A stretch of 64,000 nucleotides of DNA from Rhynchopus euleeides. Taxonomy: Eukaryota; Euglenozoa; Diplonemea; Diplonemida; Diplonemidae. Shown here one piece after another: positions 50,799-62,200 of this stretch. Made by a program: the position numbers and the translations under genes. Where the stretch lies: the NCBI GenBank assembly GCA_963210315.1, contig OY723292.1, positions 1,240,001 to 1,304,000 on the forward strand. The letters run 5' to 3'. The notes under the pieces were generated by a model. The model saw only the letters and a list, made by a program, of their open reading frames with translations, searched no databases and was not told where the DNA came from. Positions within the stretch are counted from its first letter, which is position 1. Each line of letters begins with the position of its first letter.

Positions 50799-51488
50799 TT
50801 GGGTGAGGGTGCAGGCAGGGGTGCAGGTATTGCTGTGCCGCTGCTGCAAACAGAACGAGAATCGCGTGTCCTGCGTGTCCTGTGTCTGGACAGCGGAGGC
50901 TACTTGGGCAACACCAGCGCGAGGTATCCTGATGAAGATGTGTTCGGCGTTGCCGCAGCACTCGGTGTGGTTCCACACCACGGCAACAAGATTTCTCGTG
51001 TCTGTGTGGGTTGTGAGAAAACTGAAGGGGGGTCACGTTGCGTGGTTGCTGGCCATGCTACGACATGCGACAGGCTGTCACTGTTTTGAACGAATATGCA
51101 GAACCCTTGCCGCTCTGCTGCACAGGCCCTCCCCGTTGATCTCTGTTGAGCACGTGGGAGGGCGGGGGGCGGGGAAGGAAGGCACGGCGGGTTGAGGGGC
51201 GGTGGCGTGGTGCCACCATGCGCAACACCATCCACCCCCACCCCACTCTCCCCCCCGCCCTCCCAGCTCTTCTGCTGGTGCGGCGCAACAAAGAAGGGCA
51301 ACGAAGTAGTAGAAGTGTCGCGCAACAGGGGCGCCTCACCCAGCCACCCCACCCCACCCTACTCCACCCCGCCCCGCCGACACATTTGAGTGGCGCACGC
51401 TGTTCACCCCCCACTCCACACCACACCACCCACACCACCCTCCACCGGACAGCTGCACCAGACACGAGACACACATCCGTACCACACA
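50799..51488. other. Spacer between the cold-shock gene and RidA
   Basis: No supported gene. The C-rich, CCACC-repeated last 150 bases are probably the leader of the RidA gene. Confidence 0.55.
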
Positions 51489-51941
51489 ATGCAGATGGCA
51501 CAGTTCCTCCTCCTCGGCCTTGTGTGCGGCGTGTCCGCCACAGTGACGAAGACTGTCATCGCCACGTCGGACGCACCGGGTGCCATCGGGCCCTACTCGC
51601 AGGCCATCAAGGTGGCATCCAACGGCGCGGAGATGGTGTACGTGTCGGGGCAGATTGGGCTCTTCCCCAACGGCACCATGGTGGCGGGGGGCATCCAGGC
51701 GGAGACGCAGCAGGCGATGACCAACATCCGCAACATCTTGACGGCGGCTGGGTCGTCGACGGATGACATTGTGGAGTGCACCTGCCTGCTGGCGGACCTG
51801 GGTGAGTACGATGCCTTCAACATTATCTACGCCAAGTTCTTCTCGAGCGCCCCGCCCTCTCGTGCGGCCTTCCAGGTTGTGGCACTGCCGAAGAGTGCCC
51901 GCACGGAGATCAAGTGCACTGCTGCGGTCCAGCACGCATGA
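51489..51941 (+). CDS. ridA: RidA/YjgF-family 2-iminopropanoate deaminase
   Basis: 150 residues, single exon, the usual size plus a short extension. Family motifs are clear: APGAIGPYSQAIKV, VYVSGQIGLFPNGTMV, GGIQAETQQAM, NIRNILTAAGSS, then PSRAAFQVVALPKSARTEIK, in which Arg of PSRAAF is the conserved catalytic-pocket residue and E-I-K the closing strand. RidA hydrolyses reactive enamine/imine intermediates released by PLP enzymes, protecting metabolism in cytosol or mitochondria, usually as a trimer. The first 18 residues (MQMAQFLLLGLVCGVSAT) are hydrophobic like a signal peptide, unusual for this family. A later start is not available before the core, so secretion or organelle targeting is possible. 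Confidence 0.92.
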   Translation: MQMAQFLLLGLVCGVSATVTKTVIATSDAPGAIGPYSQAIKVASNGAEMVYVSGQIGLFPNGTMVAGGIQAETQQAMTNIRNILTAAGSSTDDIVECTCLLADLGEYDAFNIIYAKFFSSAPPSRAAFQVVALPKSARTEIKCTAAVQHA

Positions 51942-54396
51942 ACGTTTTGATTGTGATAAAATGCTTTTTTGCAAGTCTATTTTTTTGTTTCCCTCCCCCC
52001 CCGCAAAAAGCAGCACGGGACAACGGTGATTCGACCGCAAACGTGGACAAAAATTGAAAAACGGGGTTGGGGTTGGGGGGGTGGGGTGTCCGCTTTGTCA
52101 CGCCGCGTTGCTGAGTGCTGCATCAGTCTTCTCTCTCCCGCAGGGGGGAGGGAGGGAGGTGTGTGGGTGGCGGTGGCAAGGTCTCACTGGAGGAAGCCTG
52201 CCCCACTTCCTTCCCTCCTCCTGCAGTCTTGACCTTTTCTGCATGCAGCACTGAGCTCAGGATCCTGTGCCCACCCCCTCCCCCCCTCCCGCCCGCCCCA
52301 GACCTTGACGGGGCACGCAAGCCCTCGAGAATGCAAACAACTCCAAACAAATCAGGGTGTGAGTGCGTGGTACGGCCTCCCGCACTGTTTTGAAAAAGCA
52401 AATGGCGGGCGTGAATGCATTGTGTTTTGCTTTGCTTTTTGAAAGTTCGGGGCCAACTGAGGGGTGGGGGTGGGGGTGGGGTGGGGGAGTGACCTTCCTT
52501 GTCTTTTATTTTTTGCAACCAACACAATCCCTGCAGGGGATAGGTGTTGAGGGAAATGCTTCCTACCGTTTGCCATACGATCAGCGCCCTTCTCTCTCTC
52601 CCTTCCTGTGCTCCGCCACCTTTCTGTACTTCAGACAGGTAGACACGTCCGAAGGACTCACACACAACTATGGGCTGTCACAGATTTTTTAAAAGGTGGA
52701 AGCGGTCAACAAAACAACAAGGTTCTTTTCCCTTCATGTTTCCCTGTAGCAAGTGAGTGAAGCAAACGGAAAGGATAGTATTTTGTTAGTTCGGCGTAGC
52801 CAACTGGGGAAACTTTCTGTGCCTTTAGCTGGATCGTGCGTCCCCACTCACACCACTTCATCAGACCGGGGAGTGGTGTACACAAAGAGTGGGGTCTGCG
52901 TTCCAACAAAACAACTTTCGGCAGTAATTGGTTTGTTGTCTCGTTTTGCTGTCACTTTACGATCCAGCGGGGGCACAGATAGTTTTGTTTGGAGTTGTGC
53001 TAACAACGCAGGAAATTTTGCTATGCAGATCATGCAGGACACACCACACCCGCAGCAGGCGTGTGGGGTGTTCTCGCGATCGACGAATACCTGCTGGTTC
53101 CTCTCTCACCTGTCTGATTTGCAGACACAAAGTTTCATTGTGACGGCGGGAAAAGGAATATCCGCAAAGTAACGCAAAAAGGGGGGGGGGGGGGGCGGAG
53201 GGAAATCCCACGACTGAAAGCCTCAGGTCTCAGCACCCTTTTTCATGCCACCTTCCACAGGGCCTCATCACAGACTTGAGACATAAAAAGTGTGTGCCCG
53301 CTCAGCAAAAGGTGGCCCCCAGATCTGTTCTCTCTCTCAGTTTCTGGACAGGGGTATCTGTCATGACGCGAAATGTGCGCGATTTTCACCGGGGGGGCCT
53401 ACATGGCCGTTGTCGCGTGGTAAAAAGTGCCATAGCACCCTCCCCGCCAAACTGCCACTCCAGTTCTGCCTCGCCTAGCCTAGCCTAAACCGCTGATCTG
53501 CGCCCCACCCCCCTGACATACTTCCATTGCTTCTACCAGGGGGGCGGGCGTCCCCCCGCGGAATGCCGCACTGCGGCGCTGTGCCTTCCGCCCACCCCGC
53601 CGGAGAGGTGGGGCGCATTGCCCCCCCCTCCTGCAGCCCCTCCCCTGAGGGTGCGGGTGCCGTGTGGTGTGTGGGGGTGGGGACAGTGGGTGGGGTTGCC
53701 CCTGGGCAACCCCACCCACCCCCCCACACCCCTCGCACTCTTCCCGCTCTCTCTCTCACTCTTCATCTTTATCACCATCTCCTCTTCTCTGTCCGTGTTG
53801 AAACCAAATATGTCCTTTGCCGTTTCAACTCTTGTAGAGTTGAAACGGAGTGCGGGGGTTTTCTTCCGCTGCGGAGTGCCGACGACAAAGGTGTTTTTCT
53901 TGATGGCTTGCCCTCTCCCACATTGGCATGAGAGAGGTGAACAAAAGGAAAAAACAGTCGGAAGCTGTATCGAGTAGCGGTGGCCCTCCCCGTATCATGA
54001 GATGGTCATTTCTTTTCTTTTTGTTCGAGCGAAACAAACCCAGCGTGCAATGTATGGTGCCGCCCCGCGCCGTGTGGCGGTGTGATTCAGAGTGAAAGCA
54101 GTGTGGTGTGCCTCCCCTCCCTCATCCCCTCCCCTTCCCCTTTCCCGCCCCCCAACCCTCGTGTCGTATTTTCGCTCCACCTTTTTGTTTCAAGCGAAAC
54201 GGCCCGCGGGGGAGGCCTTGTTGTGTTTACTACTACAGCACCTCCACGCACCTGCTTTCTGCAGACGAACGCGCCGTGGTTTTTGTGTTTACTACAGTTC
54301 CCCCCAGAGGTGTGTCTGGTCCAAAAAAACACCCTCAGGGAATCAGCGGCCCTGCCATTGCACACCTCCTCCGGCTGGAGGTAGCGGCTTCATTTT
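51942..54396. other. Long spacer with repeats
   Basis: No supported gene. Holds the 127-bp repeat copy at 52783-52909, G-runs near 52075, 52465 and 53180, and short frames without domains. Confidence 0.6.
52783..52909. repeat. 127-bp dispersed repeat, copy 2
   Basis: Almost identical to 3512-3638, 49 kb away, in the same orientation. Such similarity in non-coding DNA implies recent copying. The flanking bases differ. Confidence 0.88.
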
Positions 54397-54399
54397 TTT

Positions 54400-54642
54400 T
54401 GCACATAACACACCTGTGTGGTACGGGAAATGCTACGAGGAACGCGATGGACTCGGGACTGCTGCTGGCCTCTCTTGCTATGGTTTACTTATGTTTCGTG
54501 CTCCACCTGCTCCACCTCATTCTGCACTTCAGATGATCCACTTCACGTGGGTTACGGGGTTTGGGACAACGATGATATGTTGTGTCCGACGACAAGGTAA
54601 GGTAAGCTCATCGAGGTACACCAAACCGGAGTTGTCAAATCA
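54400..54642. repeat. 243-bp direct repeat, left copy (TG...CA ends, LTR-like)
   Basis: Begins TGCACATAACACACC and ends GTTGTCAAATCA. The copy at 58749-58991 reads the same. TG...CA termini and direct orientation around a 4.1-kb interior resemble long terminal repeats. No primer-binding site, polypurine tract or retroviral-type coding is visible between them, and no target duplication is clear. It includes a 29-codon frame with one hydrophobic helix (MDSGLLLASLAMVYLCF). Confidence 0.8.
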
Positions 54643-54699
54643 AAAAAGACACACCGCCCGAGAGGCAATTGGTGTGACACAACAGCGATGACACAACCA

Positions 54700-55445
54700 C
54701 TCTGCCCGAGGGGGCGCGTTTTTAGCGACCGAGACCTCCTCTCCTGACTGAGGGACACACGATCTGACCGTCCGAGAGACGCAGCATTCTACCCTGCCCG
54801 AGGGGCACCCACTCTCCTGACCGAGAGACACGCAGTCTTGCCCGAGGGGCACCTGGTTTCCTGACCGAGACAATATTCTGCCCGAGGGGCACTCACTCTC
54901 CCGACCGAGAGACACGCAGTTTTGCCCGAGGGGCACCTGTTCTCCTGACCGAGACAATATTCTGCCCGAGGGGCACCCACTCTCCCGACCGAGAGACGCA
55001 GCATCTCGCCCGAGGGGCACCTGTTCTCCTGACCGAGACAAAAATTTTGCCCGAGGGGCACCTACTCTCCCGACCGAGAGACACGCAGTCTTGCCCGAGG
55101 GGCACCTGTTCTCCTGACCGAGACAATATTCTGCCCGAGGGGCATCCACTCTCCCGACCGAGAGACGCAGCATCTCGCCCGAGGGGCACCTGTTCTCCTG
55201 ACCGAGACAATATTCTGCCCGAGGGGCACTCACTCTCCCGACCGAGAGACACGCAGTTTTGCCCGAGGGGCACCCGTTATCCTGACCGAGACAAAACTAT
55301 GCCCGAGGGGCACCCACTCTCCCGACCGAGAGACGCAGCATCTCGCCCGAGGGGCACCTGTTCTCCTGACCGAGACAAAAATTTTGCCCGAGGGGCACCC
55401 GCTCTCCCGACCGAGAGATACACAATCTTGCCCGAGGGGCACCAA
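54700..55445. repeat. Tandem satellite array 1 (about 85-bp dimer built on GCCCGAGGGGCAC)
   Basis: GCCCGAGGGGCAC recurs every 41-44 bases. Two spacer types alternate: CTCTCCCGACCGAGAGA followed by CGCAG..., and CTCCTGACCGAGACAA. This gives an approximately 85-bp higher-order unit repeated about seven to eight times. Spacers contain a small inverted repeat (CTCTC...GAGAG). Frames on the minus strand read through the array only because it is periodic. Confidence 0.9.
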
Positions 55446-55904
55446 ATCCCGACCGAGAAGACGACCCTCACACCATGCTCGTGTCAGGTCTCAAGAGGGC
55501 CGAAGCCGCGGTTGAGGACAACAACACCCCCACGCACTGGTTCTAATAAATGATGGCGAGGTGCACGGGGGGATCAGCACGAAGGAGGGGCGCAAAAAGA
55601 TGGGGATGATGACGCCGTGGTGTTCAAGGTGGTCCTCCGCCGCTTATGAACGTGACAGCGGGACAGCGCTGCGCCCGTGGCCGCAGCGGATTGAGGACAT
55701 TCCCATCAGCCATCGAGACTATCACCGCGCCTCGCCGAAAACCTGCTTCACGCTTGATCGCGCTCAAGGTTTCCAAACGCATACTTCAGCTGGAGGTTCC
55801 GTCACAGAGGCGCTGACAAAGGCGGGACCAAGAGCAACAGTCGGGTGCTGATAAATGGGTCGATACTGATGCAGCAAAGTGACGTCAGTGATATCCAACT
55901 CCTA
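55446..55904. other. Non-repeated stretch between the two satellite arrays
   Basis: About 460 bases without the satellite core. A short frame at 55561-55851 has no recognisable domain. Confidence 0.55.
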
Positions 55905-56640
55905 CTTTCCTGACCGAGACACGATCTTGCCGAGGAGCATCGGACCGAGACACCCACTTCTGCCTGAGGGGCACCTAGCCGAGACGCATTTTTCCTGCCC
56001 GAGGGGCATCTCGCCGAGACATTACCTGCCTGAGGGGCACCTGGCCACGACATACCTACAGCTTACGCTTGCGGGGCACCCTGCCTGAGGAGCACCTGGC
56101 CAAGACATACATTTCCGCCTACGAGGCACCCTGCCCGAGGGGCACCTGGTCAAGACACACACTTCCGCCTACGGGGCACCCTGCCCGAGGGGCACCTGGC
56201 CAAGACAGACACCTCTGCCTACGAGGCACCCTGCCCGAGGGGCACCTGGCCAAGACATACACTTCCGCCTACGAGGCACCCTGCCCGAGGGGCACCTGGC
56301 CAAGACATACACTTCCGCCTACGAGGCACCCTGCCCGAGGGGCACCTGGTCAAGACATACATTTCCGCCTACGGGGCACCCTGCCTGAGGGGCATCTGGC
56401 CGCGACATACACTTCCGCCTACGGGGCACCCTGCCTGAGGGGCACCTGGCCAAGACGCACATTCATGCCCGAGGGACACCGGGCCGAGACATTACATTCC
56501 CTGCCTGAGGGACACCTGGCCGAGACACATTCCTGCCGAGGGGCACTCACTCCCGACCGCGAGACGCAGGATTTTGCCTGAGGGGCACCTCCTCTCCTGA
56601 CCGAGACACAACCCCGCCCAGCACAGTGCCGAGGGGCATT
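55905..56640. repeat. Tandem satellite array 2 (50-bp unit, same core)
   Basis: In its regular part (about 56070-56460) the unit is 50 bp: ACGAGGCACCCTGCCCGAGG, then GGCACCTGGCCAAGACATAC, then ACTTCCGCCT. Edges degrade into shorter or diverged units resembling array 1. Both arrays share CTGCCCGAGGGGCACCTG, so they derive from one ancestral monomer with different spacers. Confidence 0.88.
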
Positions 56641-58689
56641 TACGCTTTCGACTGGAATACCGAGCCTGACCCGGGGAGACACAATCGTGCCACAATCGTG
56701 AGGGGCATACTCTCTTGATTGAGAAATACACCCTTTTTGCCCGAGCGACGGCACCTGAAGGCGGAAGGGTGGCCTGTCACACACAGCCTGCCAGATCCAG
56801 CTCGAGCACGGTGACGCGACGTGAGCTTTCCGAGGGCGACAGTTTTCGTGTACCAATGCAACGCCCCCGGACACGCCCCCGAGAAGCCGGCACGTCTGTC
56901 GTGCCCAGCTTATCTGCGCGAATGCCGACTACGCGCACCCCGGCGTCAAGCGGATGCCCGCACACGCCCCAAGCGGGGCATACTCCGTCGAAGCATAGTC
57001 TCCCTGCCGGGGGACACACATTCAAGCCTGCATTATTCACAGGGGTCAGGGGGAGTTCCGGGCGTCTGTGGCCCGGTGTTGAGACGTACGACCTCACAGT
57101 TCCATGCAGGGAAGGGGAGCTGCTGACTGGACACCTGCGAGGTGCCGTGGGACATACACAGAGATCAGGTATCCAACACAGCCGAGACGCTCTCCCAAGC
57201 TGCACTGCTCGGGGAGCAAAAGAAGCAGCGACTGAGAGACGCGTCCGCATCGCCTGTGTCAGCGGTGCCGCCGCTGAGGGGGTCCACCGAAACCGCAGCC
57301 ATGGCAGCGGGCCGAGATCATTCCACAAGGTTGGGGGGCAGTCGGCCAGTCTTCCCGAGTACCCAGCAGCCTACTCGACAAGCCCGAACAGCGACTGCAG
57401 CGTGCGACAAGCTCCGGTCCGCGGGGACTCACCTCTCTCATTAAGAAGGCGACTCCGAGAATCCTTCTGGCATGCCCACACCTCCAGGGCCTCGAATTTC
57501 CTCACGCACCGGGAAATACGCCCTCCACACTGAGTCCGGGCGTTACCACTGAATCGACGCCACGTGGGGCCACAGGGCCTCCGTTTGATGCGCTGTCTAC
57601 GAGGCGGGCGATGGGGCAGGTACAGTGGGGATCAGCCCAGTGGGAAGGGGGCCGCAGGAACGTGTTGTCCACCGCTCGAGCGGAGTTCAGGAGACGACAG
57701 TGCGCGCGATCGCCCTCTTTCACCCAGAAGGGCCGGCACCTCTCACACCTACCCCTGGGCACTCCATGCAGCGTCTCCAGTGCGCCATGAAGAGGCGCGT
57801 TGGGCTTCACCCCGCAACTCGCTCGCAGCCAGCGAAGACCGGAGAGGACACAGAGAGCCACAGAGCGATCGAGATCACGCCGGAAAGCACCGGGTGTTGG
57901 CCGGGCTCCCGAAGGGCGAGAGTTTAAGACGGCCGGACAGTAGACTGCTGCGGAGGAGCTGGGAGGCGAGTTTCAGACTGTGATTTCTCGATCCGCTGAG
58001 CCCTGTCCCCAGGCGAGAGCTGCCGGGTCATGGTGGCTGAATATGCACGAGCGTCGCGGTGGTGGTGCTGGGAGCGCACCAGAGGACTGTCACGCTGAGG
58101 GGCTGGGCATGGCCACTGACTACCTGGATACGGCCGTCTCAGTGCATCGCCCGGGGTGCAAAACGACATCGAGGATGTCAGGAAGAAGGGTCATGTGGGC
58201 ACACACCAATATGTCGGAGACGTGAAGAAGCCTCGAGGGGAAGGGTTCCCCAGGGGATGGAGGATCCCGAAGAGGTACAGGGTGAGGATTCAAATACCCG
58301 GAGTGGGAAACGCACCAGACGTCGGGGGTCAGCCAAGAGCGGGTGGTTGCAGCACAGGCGGGGCTGTGTGCAACCTTTGCCCCCTTAGTTTCGCCGGGTT
58401 GAGACGCATCAACTCTCTCGCCGGGTGCGGCAACTGGAGAGACAGGCATGTTGTCGATAGGGCACACCAAGAATCACGAGGCTGACCACACGACGGCGGC
58501 ACACGGCCGAGGCAGGCGGATCCCCTCAGCGAGTGAGGTTCGATCGTTTTCCGTACAAGGTGCTCGTGACAACGTAGAAAGCGGTACATTACCATCGGAG
58601 GGATGCATACGATGGGCGACGGAGCCTGATCACTTCAATAGTAGACCGTTCGCGCGGCGTCCCTAAGTCCTTGGGTCCTAAGGGTCCTG
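56641..58689. other. 2-kb GC-rich stretch of unknown nature between satellite and right direct repeat
   Basis: Frames such as 56715-57533 (272 codons) and 57564-57983 exist but have no domain I recognise, high Arg/Ser/Pro content and equally long counterparts in other frames. It could be a decayed mobile element, an unknown gene or further degenerate satellite. The end near 58640-58690 contains CCCTAAGTCCTTGGGTCCTA. Confidence 0.4.
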
Positions 58690-58750
58690 GGTGGAAGCGT
58701 CCAATGCAACACTCACAGCATAGAGGCCAAGTGTTTCTCGTAGTATTTTG
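58690..58750. repeat. 61-bp direct repeat, left copy
   Basis: GGTGGAAGCGTCCAATGCAA through TTCTCGTAGTATTTTG; right copy at 59048-59108 with one or two differences. With the 243-bp repeats this gives the order 243-mer, satellite, 61-mer, 243-mer, 50 bp, 61-mer. Confidence 0.88.
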
Positions 58751-58991
58751 CACATAACACACCTGTGTGGTACGGGAAATGCTACGAGGAACGCGATGGA
58801 CTCGGGACTGCTGCTGGCCTCTCTTGCTATGGTTTACTTATGTTTCGTGCTCCACCTGCTCCACCTCATTCTGCACTTCAGATGATCCACTTCACGTGGG
58901 TTACGGGGTTTGGGACAACGATGATATGTTGTGTCCGACGACAAGGTAAGGTAAGCTCATCGAGGTACACCAAACCGGAGTTGTCAAATCA
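58749..58991. repeat. 243-bp direct repeat, right copy
   Basis: Same sequence as 54400-54642 as far as I can read. Followed by an A-run and a G-run (about 58992-59016), then the second 61-bp repeat at 59048-59108. Confidence 0.85.
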
Positions 58992-59047
58992 AAAAAAAAA
59001 ATATGGGGGGGGGGGTTCAAAGTGCAAGAGGTGGAGCCCGTTCAACA

Positions 59048-59108
59048 GGTGGAAGCGCCCAATGCAACACTCACAGCATAGAGGCCAAGTGTTTCTCGTA
59101 GTATTTTG
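59048..59108. repeat. 61-bp direct repeat, right copy
   Basis: Partner of 58690-58750; lies about 100 bases before the exchanger start codon, so the duplication reaches into the 5' region of that gene. Confidence 0.85.
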
Positions 59109-59210
59109 AGCAGTTTTGAACACGGTGGATAAACACCATTTGCCTTTGGACTCACATGACCACACACACACACACCCGCCTCTCCCCTACACCCCCCACC
59201 CCACAGGGAA

Positions 59211-62200
59211 ATGCCCGCCGCGCTCCGCTGCGGGGCACGACGCTACACCCCATGGCGCGTTGCCGGAGCGGGGGTTGCTCTGGGGTGCCTGGTTGTGTGG
59301 GTGGGGGTGCGTGACTACTTGGCCGACCCCGCCGACACCACCGCCACCGCCACCACCCCCGCCTCCCGCCACCTCCTCAGCGCCTGGGACCCCCTGCACA
59401 CACAGCCGGGCCACACCGGCCCCCTCGGCACACCCGGCATCGCACTCTGGATCCCCCTTGTCCTTTGGCTCTTCCTCGGCGTCGCGATTGTCGCAGACGA
59501 ATTCTTCACCCCAGCGTTAGAGCGCATCTCCGACACCCTCGAGCTCAGCGCGGATGTGGCGGGGGCAACCTTCCTCGCAGCGGCATCCTCCGCGCCCGAG
59601 TTCTTCACCTCCTTCGCCGACACATTCCTGGTGTCGGATGAAGGGGGCGAGGGGTTCGGGCTGGGCACCATCGTGGGATCCGCCGTCTTCAACATCCTCA
59701 TCATCTGCGCTGTGTCGTGCATGCCAGCCGCAGGGGAGGCGCTCCGCCGCACGCCCGACGGCGAGATGCTGAGCAAATCCGACTTCACAGCAAAGCACAG
59801 CCCCTCCGCATGGGACGCCGCCGCCTCCACCCAGAAGGGCGGCGGCGCAGCCGCCGCCCTCCACCTCGACTGGTTCCCCCTGGCGCGCGACTCCATATTC
59901 TACGCCCTCAGCATAGCACTCCTCATTGCCACCGTCGCCACCCATCAGCCAGACGAGGTGCGGCGCATCCCCTTCAAAACCCAGGGCTGTGTCCTGTGGA
60001 GCGAGAGCCTTGCCTACATCCTGCTCTACTGCGGCTACATTGTGTGCATGAAGTTCTCCCCCGGCCTCCGCGTGTGGGCGCACGGGTGGGTAGGGGGTGG
60101 CGGGGCGCGGGGCGGAGCCCCGGAGGGGGGCGAAGCCCCCCGCGAGATGCAGGCGTTTGGGCAGCATGCGGCTGCCCCAGGGGGGGCAGCCGCGCCGGCA
60201 TCCGCGGCAACGCCGGCGGTGGTGACGGGGTGCCTCGCGGGGGTGGCGGCGCGGCTGGGGCTGCGCGGCAACGCGGTGGCGCCGCAGGCGGCGGCGCCGC
60301 CGACGCCACCTCAGCCCACCGCATTGGAGGGGGCGGAGGCGGAGGGGGAGGCGACGCCTGCAGCCCCAGGCAAGGTGTTGGGGGGCTGCTCCGCCACCCT
60401 CGCTGCGACGGCGGCTGCTGCGGCGGGGGGCCCTGCCGCACCGCTGAAGCTCGCAGGGGTCGTGTTTTCCATCGATGCCGAGCAGCAGGGTGGTGGTGGT
60501 GGTGGTGGTGGCGCCGCCGCGCCGCAGCATCTGTCTGGCAGCTCCTCCGCCTTCTGCGCCCAGCGGAGCGGCGGCGGCGGCGGCGGCAGCGGCTCGGGCG
60601 GTGTGAACAACGGCAGCTGGAGCAGCAGCGCCCCCCGGGCCGCCGGCGGCGGCAACAGCTTCAACAGCAGCAGCAGCGGGGGAGGCCCCGCCCCCGCCGC
60701 GCCGCCCCCCCCGGGCGCACCGCCCAGCGGCACTGCCGGGGTGGCGACCCCTGCGGGGGGAGCAGGGGACCCGTGCACCGCCACACCCGCGGGGTGCTGC
60801 GGCGACAACAACAGCGAGTCCGGGGGGGCTGCTGGCGGGGAGGGGCTGGGTGCGGGTGCGGAGCAAAGTGGCGGCGTGGTGTGCGTCGTCGCCGCATCCG
60901 CGCAGAGGACCACTGTAAACGGCAGCGACTGCAGCCCCGGGTGCGGGGGTGAGGAGGAGGACGACGAGGGGGGCTGCTGCGACGACACATCGCCCTTCTG
61001 GGAATCCGCCTTCGATGTGCCCGAGGGGTGGCTGGGCCGTGCGGTGTGGGTCTTCTCGCTGCCCTTCTCGCTGGCGTTCCGCGTGACGATCCCCCAGGTG
61101 ACGCGTGCCAACGTGAAGGACCTCTACGTGCTCTCCTTCGCGATGTGCATCCTGTGGATTGCCTTCCTCTCCGCCATGATGGTGAAGGTGGTGTCGTGGA
61201 TTGGTGCCATCCTCCGCATCGACTCTGTTGTGATGGGGCTCGTCGTGCTTGCCGCAGGGACGTCTGTCCCCGATGCGCTCGGGTCGTACAACGAGGTATG
61301 GATCATGGGGGAGAAAAGGGGGTGTGGCTTGCCTGGGGAAAGACTCAAAGTGTGCGTTGCACAGTGGACATCACACCCCACCCAGAGCAGCTGCTCGGTG
61401 TGTTCTGCACTGCTATGAAACCCTTATTCATGTGGCTGTGTGTGTCGCACCAAGCGAAGGCGGGGTGGTGTGTTGGAGGCACTGTGTAGGTGGTTGGGTC
61501 CTGGAGCCCCCCTTGGAGGAAACCCTTGTGGGGTGGTGTCCTTCCGCTGTGGTGTCATGCTGCGCACACGTGTGGCTCGCAGACTTGGGGGATTTGGCCT
61601 TTTTTGTTGAGGTGTATAAGTTAGACCGAGCGAACCCTGCTGCTGCAACACACACCACACGGACCACCTGACACCGATCACGATTTTTTGCGAGGGCCTG
61701 CAGAAAATCAGGTCAGCTGACCCGAAAAAACCCCCAAGCTCCACCCCTGAGTTATACCGAGCGAACCCTGCTGCTGCGACACACACCACACCGCTGCGAT
61801 GCACAGGCAAAGCGTGGCGAGGCCAACGCAGCAGTGTCGAATGCCTTGGGGTCCAACGTGTTTGACATCTGCTTCGGGCTTGGCGTCCCTTGGTTTGCCT
61901 ATTCCCTGGCCTACGGGCGGTGCTTCACGGTATGCCCGACAGCAACGCCCCCGACACACCCTTTGGGGGGGGGGGGCAGCCGCCACGCCGCACCCTTGTT
62001 GCCAGCCCTCCCTCTCCTGCACCACCCCCACCCGACTTGCAGGTGCCGAAGGACAACATCTTGATCCCGGCAATCATCCTCTTCTTGGTGCTTGGCGTGT
62101 TCCTGGGCATTCTCGCCGCAACAGGGATGAAGTATGTCCGAAATGCGTGCCTCTCTTTGCCCTTTGTTTCGGCGGTTGTCCGAATGGTCTGTGCCGTGCT

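Noticed and set aside
52610..52640. Spliced-leader-like word CTTTCTGTACTTCAG
   Set aside because: Resembles the end of euglenozoan leaders only over about 11 bases, lacks a donor site after it and is not repeated.
54640..55445. Repetitive minus-strand peptides (GAPRAEYCLGQENRCPSG type) over satellite array 1
   Set aside because: The unit is not a fixed multiple of three, frames jump between units, and there is no start or flanking coding sequence.
54700..55445. CRISPR-like regular spacing
   Set aside because: The intervening segments are two alternating repeated types, not unique spacers, no cas genes occur, and the DNA is eukaryotic.
56715..57533. 272-codon frame between the satellite and the right direct repeat
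   Set aside because: No domain, codon use unlike the neighbouring genes, and comparable frames overlap on both strands; kept only as an undefined region.
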